DNA from: Eubacteriales bacterium
GTDB lineage: Bacteria > Bacillota > Clostridia > Lachnospirales > Lachnospiraceae
Reading direction: 5' to 3'
NCBI GenBank assembly: GCA_030524585.1
Contig: JAUNGJ010000025.1
Coordinates: 1 to 42,283 of the forward strand
DNA length: 42,283 nucleotides
The notes under the pieces were generated by a model. That model was given only the letters and a program-made list of their open reading frames with translations, was not told the origin of the DNA and did not search any database. The position numbers and the translations under genes were made by a program. Shown piece after piece: positions 1 through 7,715 of this stretch. Position 1 is the first letter of the stretch, and each line of letters starts with the position of its first letter.

Positions 1-2
1 AT

Positions 3-290
3 TATCGTGATATTGATACAGATATGGTTTATATTGATACGAATGCATTCAAGGAAGGTACCGTATTGTTAAAACCAGATTCCGGAGATACCTATACACT
101 GAAAGAGACAAAGTCTTTATCAGGTGTATATAATATAAATAAAGGATATGCCGTATTTCGGCAGATAGATATACTTTGCGAAAGTGAAGAGTATTATATT
201 ATCTCTACCGGAAATGATTATGGATTATCCAATTATGATCACATTGCACTGGACAGTGATACTGTCCTGGAAAATGATATTGTATTTTAA
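3..290 (+). CDS. C-terminal fragment, possible HlyD-like membrane-fusion protein
   Basis: The frame is open to the left edge of the window and ends at a TAA, so only the last 95 or so residues are visible; the true start lies outside. The fragment is beta-rich and acidic, with no transmembrane segment or catalytic motif. Its end lies 8 bases before the ylmE start, within whose ribosome binding site (gcggaggagtg) the intergenic space is used up, so the two genes are probably co-transcribed. In Lachnospiraceae a gene annotated as a HlyD-family efflux adaptor often sits directly upstream of the YggS/SepF cluster; that context and the barrel-like C-terminus are the only reasons for the call. It could equally be another cell-envelope protein. 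Confidence 0.45.
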   Translation, partial: YRDIDTDMVYIDTNAFKEGTVLLKPDSGDTYTLKETKSLSGVYNINKGYAVFRQIDILCESEEYYIISTGNDYGLSNYDHIALDSDTVLENDIVF

Positions 291-298
291 GCGGAGGA

Positions 299-997
299 GT
301 GAATAATATGCTGAAGAATAATTTTGATGAAGTTGAAGCCAGAATCCAGGCTGCCTGCGCGCGCAGCGGAAGAAAGAGGGAAGAAATCACCCTTATTGCC
401 GTAAGCAAAACCAAACCGGTGGAAATGCTTCAGGAAGCTTATGATTTTGGAACCAGAATATTTGGAGAAAATAAAGTGCAGGAGATTGTTGATAAATATG
501 AGGTGCTTCCAAAGGATATTTCCTGGCATATGATCGGTCATCTTCAACGAAATAAGGTAAAATATATTGTTGATAAAGTGAAATTAATCCATTCCGTTGA
601 TTCTCTGCGATTAGCAGAGGCAATTGAAAAAGAGGCTGCAAAAAGGGATATTATTGTGGATATTTTAATAGAAGTCAACGCTGCTAAGGAAGACACCAAA
701 TTTGGCGTGATGCCTGAAGAGGCAGAAGATTTAGTTTCAGAAATCGCACTTCTTCCCCACATAAGAATCATGGGATTGATGACGATTGCCCCTTTTGTGG
801 AAAATCCCGAAGAAAATCGTATATATTTTCAGCGTTTACGTAAATTAGCTGTTGACATTGACGAAAAAAAGTCAGATAATGTTAATATGAGTATACTTTC
901 TATGGGTATGACTAATGACTATGAGGTTGCAATTGAAGAGGGTGCTACTATGGTCCGTGTAGGAACCGGACTATTTGGCGCGCGTAATTACACTTAA
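299..997 (+). CDS. yggS: YggS/YlmE family pyridoxal phosphate-binding protein
   Basis: A 232-residue, single-domain alanine-racemase-like TIM barrel. The PLP-anchoring lysine is Lys37 in AVSKTKPV, and the phosphate-binding end carries SMGMTNDYEVAIEEGATMVR followed by VGTGLFG, both family signatures. Members of this family (PLPBP/YggS) bind PLP and control vitamin B6 and amino-acid homeostasis without a known catalytic reaction. The length matches the family (about 230). It is the first complete gene of a cluster with sepF and ylmH, the same order as ylmE-ylmF-ylmH of Bacillus. A second in-frame ATG lies 9 bases downstream (Met4); gcggaggag sits just before the first start, so the exact initiator is uncertain by three codons. 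Confidence 0.95.
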   Translation: MNNMLKNNFDEVEARIQAACARSGRKREEITLIAVSKTKPVEMLQEAYDFGTRIFGENKVQEIVDKYEVLPKDISWHMIGHLQRNKVKYIVDKVKLIHSVDSLRLAEAIEKEAAKRDIIVDILIEVNAAKEDTKFGVMPEEAEDLVSEIALLPHIRIMGLMTIAPFVENPEENRIYFQRLRKLAVDIDEKKSDNVNMSILSMGMTNDYEVAIEEGATMVRVGTGLFGARNYT

Positions 998-1028
998 GTC
1001 TAAATAACGCAAGATAGGAGAATTAAAA

Positions 1029-1580
1029 ATGGGAGTATTAGATAAGTTCCTTGATATTATGAAATTGAGTGATGATGAGGATTACGAGAATGACGACTTC
1101 TTTGATGACGATTACGATGATGATTTTGATGAGAAGCCGGCAAAGAAAAGTCTGTTTAGCCGTATAAAGAAAGAAGAGTATGATGATTCCGATGATTATG
1201 ATATGCCAGATGACAGACCGGCAAGAAAATCTACAGCAGTAAGCAGCAAGGTGACTCCAATGCGTCAGCCGGCCAGAAGGGCAAATGTAAGTATGGAAGT
1301 CTGTGTAATCAAACCTACTTCTGTAGATGATGCACGGGAAATTTCAGAGACATTACTCAGCGGACGTACTGTAATTCTGAATCTGGAAGGTTTGGACCTT
1401 GAAATTGCGCAGCGTATTATTGACTTTACATCCGGTGCGACATTTGCAATTAGCGGTAATCTGCAGAAAATATCCAATTACATATTCCTTGTCACTCCGA
1501 CAAATGTAGATATTTCCGGTGATCTGCAGGATTTGCTTGGATCATCCTTTGATGCATCACCGATTGGCAGCAAATATTAA
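1029..1580 (+). CDS. sepF: Cell division protein SepF
   Basis: A 183-residue protein beginning MGVLDKFLDIMKLSDDED. The first 10 or so residues form the amphipathic membrane-binding helix typical of SepF. Residues about 13-90 are a very acidic then basic, low-complexity linker rich in Asp. Residues about 95-170 form the conserved SepF core (DUF552), which polymerises into rings that bind the FtsZ C-terminus and tether the Z ring to the membrane. The start is preceded by gataggag. The stop overlaps the ylmH start by one base (TAATG), indicating translational coupling. The acidic linker is longer than in Bacillus SepF but normal for clostridia. Confidence 0.95.
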   Translation: MGVLDKFLDIMKLSDDEDYENDDFFDDDYDDDFDEKPAKKSLFSRIKKEEYDDSDDYDMPDDRPARKSTAVSSKVTPMRQPARRANVSMEVCVIKPTSVDDAREISETLLSGRTVILNLEGLDLEIAQRIIDFTSGATFAISGNLQKISNYIFLVTPTNVDISGDLQDLLGSSFDASPIGSKY

Positions 1581-2332
1581 TGAATAAGGAAGAGACCATG
1601 TTGCAGAAACGGCTGATAGAGCTCTCTCAGATAACCTATCGCCGTGATATTGTAACCTTTTCGGATTTTTTGAATTTGAATGAACTTCATATATTACATT
1701 CTACTCCGAAGAATTTATTGTCATCCCGCTATGAAACCTTTGGAGGTTATGAATATGCAGAGCGTCAGATGGTTGCTTTTCTACCTGATGCTCTTTATTA
1801 TGAGTATGAATATCCAATCTGTGTGCTGTGCATAACTCCCATAAACATAAAATATGCAGAAGATCTGACACACAGAGACTATCTGGGAGCAATACTGAAT
1901 CTTGGAATTGAACGCTGCAGGATTGGAGATTTAGCGGTTCAGGGACAAAACTGTTTTGTTTTCTGCCAGGAAAATATGGCAAACTATATCACAGAGCAAT
2001 TAACCCGGATCCGCCATACAGTGGTAACTGTAGTTCAGCTTAAATTAAATAATTTTTCTTATAAGCCTGATCTAAAAGAGACTACAGGAACCGTGGCTTC
2101 CGTCCGTCTGGATGCAGTGCCTGCAATTGCCTTCCCTATATCCCGCAGTAAGCTTGTGAACCATATAGAAGGCGGAAAAGTATTTGTAAATGGAAAGCTT
2201 ATTACGAACAACGGATATCGTCTGAAAGAGAATGATATTATATCGGTCAGAGGAATGGGAAGAATCATTTATGGAGGTATCCTCTCCGAAACCAGAAAAG
2301 GACGGTACCTTGTCAAAATCTATAAATATTAG
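1580..2332 (+). CDS. ylmH: YlmH-type RNA-binding S4-domain protein
   Basis: A 250-residue protein with a YlmH N-terminal domain (about residues 1-170) and a C-terminal S4 RNA-binding domain around residues 180-240 (ISRSKLVNHIEGGKVFVNGK and ENDIISVRGMGR). YlmH homologues bind the 50S subunit and take part in ribosome-associated quality control with RqcH-like proteins in Bacillus; whether this one does is inference. The start overlaps the sepF stop by one base, so translation is coupled. Unlike Bacillus, no ylmG or divIVA gene stands between or after these genes; lspA follows directly. Confidence 0.92.
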   Translation: MNKEETMLQKRLIELSQITYRRDIVTFSDFLNLNELHILHSTPKNLLSSRYETFGGYEYAERQMVAFLPDALYYEYEYPICVLCITPINIKYAEDLTHRDYLGAILNLGIERCRIGDLAVQGQNCFVFCQENMANYITEQLTRIRHTVVTVVQLKLNNFSYKPDLKETTGTVASVRLDAVPAIAFPISRSKLVNHIEGGKVFVNGKLITNNGYRLKENDIISVRGMGRIIYGGILSETRKGRYLVKIYKY

Positions 2333-2351
2333 ATGCTAAGAGGTGAAAAGG

Positions 2352-2867
2352 TTGAAAAATCTTTCAATAAAATTTAAATCATATGTTGCAGCCGGAATTT
2401 TTGTGGTAATCGGTGTTCTGCTCGATCAGTGGACCAAATCCCTGGCAGTTGCCGGATTAAAAGGTCAGAAGCCCATAATTCTGATCGATAAAGTATTTCA
2501 GCTCTGTTATCTGGAAAATCGGGGTGCTGCATTTGGTATATTTCAGAACCGAATTACATTTTTCCTGATCAGCACACCGATTATATTAATTATCATGATC
2601 TGGCTTTATGGCAGATTTCCGGAGGGCAAAAGGTATCTTCCTCTTCGAATCTGCAGCGCAGCTATCTGTGCCGGTGCAATTGGTAATATGATTGACCGTG
2701 TCCGGCTTGGCTATGTAATTGATTTTTTTTATTTTAACCTGATTGATTTCCCAATTTTTAATGTAGCAGATATTTATGTTACGGTTTCAACATTTGCACT
2801 GCTATTTCTTGTGTTTTTTTATTACAGGGAGGAAGACCTTGAACAAATATTTAAACGTAGAAAATGA
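2352..2867 (+). CDS. lspA: Lipoprotein signal peptidase (signal peptidase II)
   Basis: A 171-residue inner-membrane aspartic protease that removes signal peptides from prolipoproteins after lipidation. Four hydrophobic segments are visible (about residues 10-28, 66-87, 97-112 and 140-158). The catalytic pair is Asp124 in the GYVIDF motif and Asp140 in FNVADIYV, and GNMIDR precedes them as in the family. The start is placed at the TTG at 2352 because aagaggtga lies 6 bases upstream; a GTG nine bases earlier would be in frame but falls inside that ribosome binding site. The 3' end overlaps the rluD start by 29 bases. Confidence 0.93.
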   Translation: MKNLSIKFKSYVAAGIFVVIGVLLDQWTKSLAVAGLKGQKPIILIDKVFQLCYLENRGAAFGIFQNRITFFLISTPIILIIMIWLYGRFPEGKRYLPLRICSAAICAGAIGNMIDRVRLGYVIDFFYFNLIDFPIFNVADIYVTVSTFALLFLVFFYYREEDLEQIFKRRK

Positions 2868-3753
2868 AGAAGGAGTGCGTATCGACAAATATCTGGCAGA
2901 GGAACTGCCTGATATGTCCCGCTCACATATACAGAAATTGATTAAGGATGGGCATGTAATTGTCAATCAGAAGCCTGTAAAAGCGAATTACAGGCTTTCT
3001 CTTTATGACCAGGTAGAAATTTCCATTCCAGAGTTAAAAGAGCCTGAAATCAGGCCTGAAAATATTGCTCTGGATATTTTGTATGAGGATAAGGACATTA
3101 TTATTGTAAACAAACCTAAGCAGATGGTTGTTCACCCAGCACCTGGCCATTATTCCGGAACTCTGGTTAATGCCCTGATGTATCACTGCGGCTCCGAGCT
3201 GTCTGGAATTAATGGCATTATGCGTCCTGGTATCGTGCACCGTATCGACATGGATACTACAGGATCTCTTCTGGTATGCAAAAATGATATGGCGCATCAG
3301 AACCTGGCCGGGCAGCTGAAGGAACATTCTATAAAGAGAATCTACGAAGCGATTGTGCATGGCAATATCAGGGAGGATGACGGCACTGTAAATGCCCCTA
3401 TCGGAAGACATCCTACCGACCGAAAGAAAATGAGCATTCATGCAAAGCAGGGACGTCATGCAGTTACCCATTATAAAGTATTGAAGCGTTTTGGTTCTTA
3501 CACTCATATTCAGTGTGAACTGGAGACCGGACGGACACATCAGATTCGCGTCCATATGGCAAGTATCGGTCATCCACTTCTTGGCGATCAAATATATGGA
3601 CCTGCCAAATGCCCAATAAAAGGATTACAGGGACAGACACTTCATGCCAGGACATTGGGTATTATTCATCCACGAACAGGAGAGTATTTGGAAGTAAATG
3701 CACCCTTACCACTGTATTTTGTAAATTTAATTCAGACGCTGTCTAAACAATAA
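2839..3753 (+). CDS. rluD: RluD-family 23S rRNA pseudouridine synthase
   Basis: The TTG start at 2839 is chosen because agggaggaag lies 3-5 bases upstream and because the product then begins with the S4 domain expected of the family, giving 304 residues. Residues about 13-70 form an S4 RNA-binding domain (RIDKYLAEELPDMSRSHIQK). The catalytic aspartate is Asp137 in VHRIDMDTTGSLL; Ile replaces the more usual Leu in HRLD. RTHQIRVHMASIGHPLLGD is the second family signature. It isomerises uridines in the large-subunit rRNA; the specific positions cannot be read from sequence. The gene overlaps lspA, a very common arrangement (lspA-rluD) in Firmicutes. Confidence 0.95.
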   Translation: MNKYLNVENEEGVRIDKYLAEELPDMSRSHIQKLIKDGHVIVNQKPVKANYRLSLYDQVEISIPELKEPEIRPENIALDILYEDKDIIIVNKPKQMVVHPAPGHYSGTLVNALMYHCGSELSGINGIMRPGIVHRIDMDTTGSLLVCKNDMAHQNLAGQLKEHSIKRIYEAIVHGNIREDDGTVNAPIGRHPTDRKKMSIHAKQGRHAVTHYKVLKRFGSYTHIQCELETGRTHQIRVHMASIGHPLLGDQIYGPAKCPIKGLQGQTLHARTLGIIHPRTGEYLEVNAPLPLYFVNLIQTLSKQ

Positions 3754-3850
3754 TAGGATTCTCACATAATTATCTATGCATTTTCAGCATTATCGGTTAT
3801 AATAATAATAGATATTATGCTTAGTCATTATAAAAAGGAGCGTGATGTGT

Positions 3851-4495
3851 ATGGCTAAAACAAATACAATTATTACTATCGGCAGACAATTTGGAAGCGG
3901 TGGACGGGAAATCGGTCATATTGTTGCTGATAAATTAGGCATTAAGCTTTATGATAAAGAAATGTTGGAACGGGCTGCTAAAGACAGCGGTATCTGTCAG
4001 GAATTATTTGAAGCGCATGATGAGAAACCTACCAACAGTTTTCTCTATTCATTGGTAATGGATACCTATTCTTTGGGATATTCCGCAGGAAGCTATACAG
4101 ACATGCCAATTAATCACAAGATTTTCCTTGCACAGTTTGATACGATTAAAAGGATTGCCACCGAAGGTCCATGCATTTTGGTTGGGAGATGTGCAGATTA
4201 TGCTTTGGAGGATAATCCGGATGTACTACGATTATTTATTCATGCAGACATGGATGCGAGAATACGTAGGATCGCCAGAATTTACGACCTCACAGATGCA
4301 AAAGCTAAGGAAATCATTCAAAAAACAAACAAAAAGCGTTCCAGCTATTATAATTATTATACTAATAAGCGCTGGGGAGATGCAGAGAGCTATGATGCCT
4401 GCCTGAACAGTTCTATGCTGGGATTGGAAGGGACGGCAGAAGCGATTCTCAAGCTGGTCGAGCTGAAAGAACGTGAAGGAAATAAGAAAATATAG
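3851..4495 (+). CDS. Cytidylate kinase-like family protein
   Basis: A 214-residue P-loop protein of the cytidylate-kinase-like (AAA_26) family. The nucleotide loop is ITIGRQFGSGGREIG near the N-terminus; ILVGRCADY in the middle and RIRRIARIYDL are the other family blocks. It is not the housekeeping CMP kinase, whose loop is shorter and whose CMP-binding insert is absent here; the physiological substrate of this family is unknown. Three starts are possible (GTG 3842, ATG 3845, ATG 3851); aaaaggag ends at 3840, so 3851 (spacing 10) is preferred over starts almost touching it. A TATAAT at 3798-3803 could be a -10 element, but its -35 is poor. The gene ends before a strong terminator. Confidence 0.85.
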   Translation: MAKTNTIITIGRQFGSGGREIGHIVADKLGIKLYDKEMLERAAKDSGICQELFEAHDEKPTNSFLYSLVMDTYSLGYSAGSYTDMPINHKIFLAQFDTIKRIATEGPCILVGRCADYALEDNPDVLRLFIHADMDARIRRIARIYDLTDAKAKEIIQKTNKKRSSYYNYYTNKRWGDAESYDACLNSSMLGLEGTAEAILKLVELKEREGNKKI

Positions 4496-4540
4496 AACGA
4501 TAGATTTATATGAAGGTCAGTGTCCTTCGCTCCGTGTACA

Positions 4541-4586
4541 AAAATCCGGGAAAAATCAGCATCAAAAGATTCTTCCCGGATTTTTT
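4541..4586. terminator. Intrinsic terminator, probably bidirectional
   Basis: A perfect 12-bp inverted repeat (AAAATCCGGGAA at 4541-4552 with TTCCCGGATTTT at 4573-4584) and a 20-base loop. The stem starts with an A run and ends in a T run, so it can terminate both the rightward cytidylate-kinase-like gene and the leftward pucR-type gene that converge on it. Confidence 0.88.
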
Positions 4587-4653
4587 GCGTCCTTTCATAA
4601 GGCTGCTGGATTTATGCTGCCAAAGCATCCAGAAGAAACTTCCATCACAGGCA

Positions 4654-6075
4654 TTACTGCAGAAGCAGGTAGGAGACCATCAGGTGTGACCGGACATCTG
4701 CGTTGTCGAGATTCACATGGATCAGACTATTGATGCGGTGGATCCGGTATTGCAGCGTATTTCTGTGTATGTATAATTCTTCCGCCGCAAGCGTCGTGTT
4801 GCGCTCGCATCTCAAATAGTAAAAAAGCGTCCGGGCAAGCTCCGTATCATTCTCTTTATCGTATGCAGACAATATGCCGATGGCAGGATGGATTAACTGC
4901 ATGGATGCAGTGGTTTCTTTCAGATGTTCCAGCAGGCAGTTCCAGGAATAATCAAGGCACAGACAGATGAGATCCCCGTCGGGAGCATAGGAAAGGGCAG
5001 ACTTCGCCTGATCAAGATAAACTGCCAGGTGATTCCAGTCTTTAAAAGGGAGGGAGACGCCACATCTTAGTTTCAGATTCTGGCTGATATAGAGGATTTC
5101 CTTTTTTGATTTTTCAAGCAAGGGCTCGCTTAAGAGCATAATAATGTGATCGTTCCAGTATATCATCTTACACCCCGGGATATACCGTCCAATCTGTGCC
5201 ACCAGGCTTTTGGCATTACCCCGCCCATCCATAAGCTCGAAATAGACGAGATAGTAATTGATGTCCGGTGTATTCCACCCGAGAGAGGCAAGTATCCAAT
5301 CCAGCCGTTTCTGGTCTACCGCTTCTTTATTCAGCAGCTGGGAGAATAAGCAGGAGGCCGTTTCGCCGGATTCTGGCTGGTTCTCCCGGTAAGCTTTCTG
5401 CAGTACTTCTAACAGCGTATGTGCCAGTTTTACATCGGTATCTGTCAGCGGCTTGCTGTACTCTATAATCTGGAAATGTAATGCAATCTCATGATTGACA
5501 TGTACCAGTCCGAGAATGCAGCGGTAATGCAGTTCCCTAAAATCCAGCAGAGTTGCCTCATTCTCCAGAGTCAGAATCTGATGATATGATGAAGCGCGCA
5601 GATTCCGAAGGCAGGAGATGGGGAGCATTCCATTCTTTACAATATCTTTCCAGAAATCGCGCAGCGGGGCATCCGCATACTTCTTCGTATATCCCAGAAC
5701 CTTTCCCTGCCAGTTGGTAATCAGCATAGGATTCTGGAATACTTCTTCTGAGATATCAATAAGATTCTGGAAATCCGGGTTATTCCACACTCCCGTAATC
5801 AGTTTCTTTTCCCAGTGGTCGTAGAACTGACAGGCTTCTACCGCAAGTCCGCATACCTCTTCCAGCGAAATACCATAAAGAATGAAAAATGAACCCTGAC
5901 AGCGAAAACAGACAGAGGTATCATCCTGCCGGATTAAGGATAATATTTCCGGCCCATCAATCTGCTGTGTGCCAACACGGAGCGTCTCAAAGTGTTGATC
6001 CTTTCCTTCGATTTTTGTAATCTTATAACCTTTGGATGCGATAAATTCATGAACCATAGATAAATATAAAATCAT
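4654..6075 (-). CDS. PucR/CdaR-family transcriptional regulator
   Basis: A 473-residue regulator. The last 60 or so residues are the PucR C-terminal helix-turn-helix (HTH_30), with the characteristic AAEELYIHRNTLQYRIHRI. The middle (about 270-400) resembles the GGDEF-like CdaR sensor domain, and the N-terminal 200 residues are an unassigned sensing region with several Cys residues. Relatives activate catabolic operons in response to small substrates (purines, sugar acids). The ATG is preceded by aaggagatact. It is divergent from the lipoyl/flavoprotein operon, 183 bases away, with two inverted repeats in between, so it is very likely that operon's regulator. The ligand cannot be deduced. Confidence 0.88.
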   Translation of the reverse strand: MILYLSMVHEFIASKGYKITKIEGKDQHFETLRVGTQQIDGPEILSLIRQDDTSVCFRCQGSFFILYGISLEEVCGLAVEACQFYDHWEKKLITGVWNNPDFQNLIDISEEVFQNPMLITNWQGKVLGYTKKYADAPLRDFWKDIVKNGMLPISCLRNLRASSYHQILTLENEATLLDFRELHYRCILGLVHVNHEIALHFQIIEYSKPLTDTDVKLAHTLLEVLQKAYRENQPESGETASCLFSQLLNKEAVDQKRLDWILASLGWNTPDINYYLVYFELMDGRGNAKSLVAQIGRYIPGCKMIYWNDHIIMLLSEPLLEKSKKEILYISQNLKLRCGVSLPFKDWNHLAVYLDQAKSALSYAPDGDLICLCLDYSWNCLLEHLKETTASMQLIHPAIGILSAYDKENDTELARTLFYYLRCERNTTLAAEELYIHRNTLQYRIHRINSLIHVNLDNADVRSHLMVSYLLLQ

Positions 6076-6101
6076 AGTATCTCCTTACTGACTGTGCCTT
6101 C

Positions 6102-6120
6102 CTTGTTCAAAGTGAACAAG
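6102..6120. promoter_or_regulatory. 19-bp palindrome, candidate operator of the PucR-type regulator
   Basis: CTTGTTCA-AAG-TGAACAAG is a perfect 8-bp inverted repeat with a 3-base centre, lying 27-45 bases upstream of the regulator start codon and 32 bases outside the divergent promoter. No terminator-like T run follows. Its size and position suggest a protein-binding site, possibly for autoregulation; this is inference. Confidence 0.5.
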
Positions 6121-6151
6121 TGAATGGCGTGCTGGTTGTGCTTTGTGAATG

Positions 6152-6180
6152 TTGTAACAAAGTTGTAGTTACATTATACT
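6152..6180 (+). promoter_or_regulatory. Promoter of the flavoprotein-lipoyl operon with embedded inverted repeat
   Basis: TTGTAA (6152-6157), a 17-base spacer and TATACT (6175-6180) form a plausible sigma-A promoter about 72 bases ahead of the first gene's start. The inverted repeat TGTAAC (6153-6158) / GTTACA (6168-6173) covers the -35 and most of the spacer, and GTTGTA is repeated directly at 6151 and 6162; both are candidate regulator sites. On the opposite strand TATAAT (6178-6173) overlaps the same bases and could be the -10 of the regulator gene, though its -35 is weak. Confidence 0.6.
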
Positions 6181-6258
6181 ACAAATAACAGAAAAAATCG
6201 ATAAAAACTATCGCTTTTGCACAATTGTACTATGTTTAATTAAGAAAGGAGTTCAAAC

Positions 6259-7698
6259 ATGGAAACAAGAAAAAAGAAACACCACGAGCTTTATGATGCG
6301 ATTGCGGCGATCGTTGGCAAAAAATATGTGGTGGATGATGAGTTTGAGTTAATTCCCTACGCGCGTGATATCAGCTATTTTCATGGTGTCATGCCAGGAA
6401 TCGTTGTCCGTCCGGCTTCAACCGAAGAAGTTGCTGCAATCGTTAAGGTAGCAAACAGCACAAAATATCCAATCGTTGTAAAAGGCGGCGGCAATGCAGG
6501 TGGCGGAGTAACACCCGGAGAGCCGGGACGCAATATCATGATTGATATGGGACGCATGGATCAGATCAAGGTAGATATTGATAACTTAAAAGTAACCGTA
6601 GGCGGCGGAGCAAGGCTGAGTACGATTGACGATGCGTTAAGACCGTATGGATACTATACAAATACGGTTATCGGACCTTATTTTTCCGCAACAGCGGCAG
6701 GATTGGTATCTGGAATTGCAGGCGCAGGATTCAGTAAGAATGTATCTTCCATCGGATGTAACTGGACACAGATCATTGGTCTGAAAGTCGTTCTTCCAAA
6801 TGGCGATGTCATCACAACCGGAGCAGGTCCGTCTCAGAATGTCAACCGTGACGAGATCATGTTCCGGGAAGTGACGGGACCGGATCTGACAGATCTGTTC
6901 GTATCAAGCGGCGGCGCTTTCGGATTGGTTACAGAAGTGGTTCAGAAGATTGTTCCGATTCCAAAACATATGAAAGCAATCAGTTATCTGGTGCCGACGA
7001 TGGAAGATGTATGGGATATCTCGCTGGAGCTGAGCAGGATGGGACGCTGTCCATATACCAATATGATTATGTTTGAGATGTCCAATTACATGGTAAAGCC
7101 GATTGCTGGGGATACGGATGCGTACGGAGTTCTGTTATACTGTGTAGAATCTGACAGCGAAGCAGATATTGAGATCCGTCTGGGAGAGATTAAAGAAGTC
7201 TGTGAAGCACACGGAGCGGTTCATGGCAATGAAAAACTGGATTATTTTGCTCTGCACGGCACAACAGGTACGATGGAGATGGTACATGATGTGGGCGCGA
7301 ACTCCTGTCCATTCATGACCTGGGAGTCTATGTTCCCGCGTGCAACCTCCTTAAAGTATGCAAAAGGACTGATGGCGGCCTTCGCTTCCGTACCGGGACA
7401 TCGTGAGAATGCTACCGCAGTCGGAATGTATCTGGTACCAATGGGCAATGTATTCCTGATTGGCGCCACACTTCGTTCCGGATTCCAGACACCGGAAGCA
7501 GAAGAGCATCTGAGAAAGACCTGGGCGGCAGGAGCAAAATACATGCGCAGTATCGGAACCTCTTCCGCATATGGTCAGGGAACAAACTCACAGTATATTG
7601 CAGAATCATGGTCTCCTACTTATGCAAAGACAATGTCACTGATTAAGAAGGCACTGGACCCGAATGGCATTATGTGTCCGGGACTTTGGAATTTATAA
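6259..7698 (+). CDS. GlcD-like FAD-binding oxidoreductase (VAO/PCMH superfamily)
   Basis: A 479-residue flavoprotein. The FAD-binding PCMH domain covers about residues 45-225: VVRPASTEEVAAIVKVAN, the pyrophosphate loop VVKGGGNAGGGVTPGEPG, and GGAFGLVTEVVQKIVPIP. A FAD-oxidase C-terminal domain follows, ending KKALDPNGIMCPG, close to the usual LDPxxxxNPG. Relatives oxidise 2-hydroxy acids (glycolate, D-lactate, 2-hydroxyglutarate) or phenolic alcohols. I do not see the HxxDGNxH metal motif of D-lactate/glycolate dehydrogenases, so the substrate is open. aagaaaggag precedes the ATG. It is first in a six-gene operon, directly followed by the Fe-S subunit, as in glcD-glcF pairs. Confidence 0.87.
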   Translation: METRKKKHHELYDAIAAIVGKKYVVDDEFELIPYARDISYFHGVMPGIVVRPASTEEVAAIVKVANSTKYPIVVKGGGNAGGGVTPGEPGRNIMIDMGRMDQIKVDIDNLKVTVGGGARLSTIDDALRPYGYYTNTVIGPYFSATAAGLVSGIAGAGFSKNVSSIGCNWTQIIGLKVVLPNGDVITTGAGPSQNVNRDEIMFREVTGPDLTDLFVSSGGAFGLVTEVVQKIVPIPKHMKAISYLVPTMEDVWDISLELSRMGRCPYTNMIMFEMSNYMVKPIAGDTDAYGVLLYCVESDSEADIEIRLGEIKEVCEAHGAVHGNEKLDYFALHGTTGTMEMVHDVGANSCPFMTWESMFPRATSLKYAKGLMAAFASVPGHRENATAVGMYLVPMGNVFLIGATLRSGFQTPEAEEHLRKTWAAGAKYMRSIGTSSAYGQGTNSQYIAESWSPTYAKTMSLIKKALDPNGIMCPGLWNL

Positions 7699-7715
7699 AA
7701 AAGGAGGATATAAAA

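Noticed and set aside
1029-1300. Acidic repeat array in sepF as a possible DNA repeat
   Set aside because: The GAT/GAC-rich stretch is explained by the Asp-rich linker of SepF; no regular repeat unit.
4473-4733. 86-codon + strand frame after the cytidylate-kinase-like gene
   Set aside because: It runs through the terminator stem and into the end of the convergent regulator gene; no ribosome binding site or recognisable protein.
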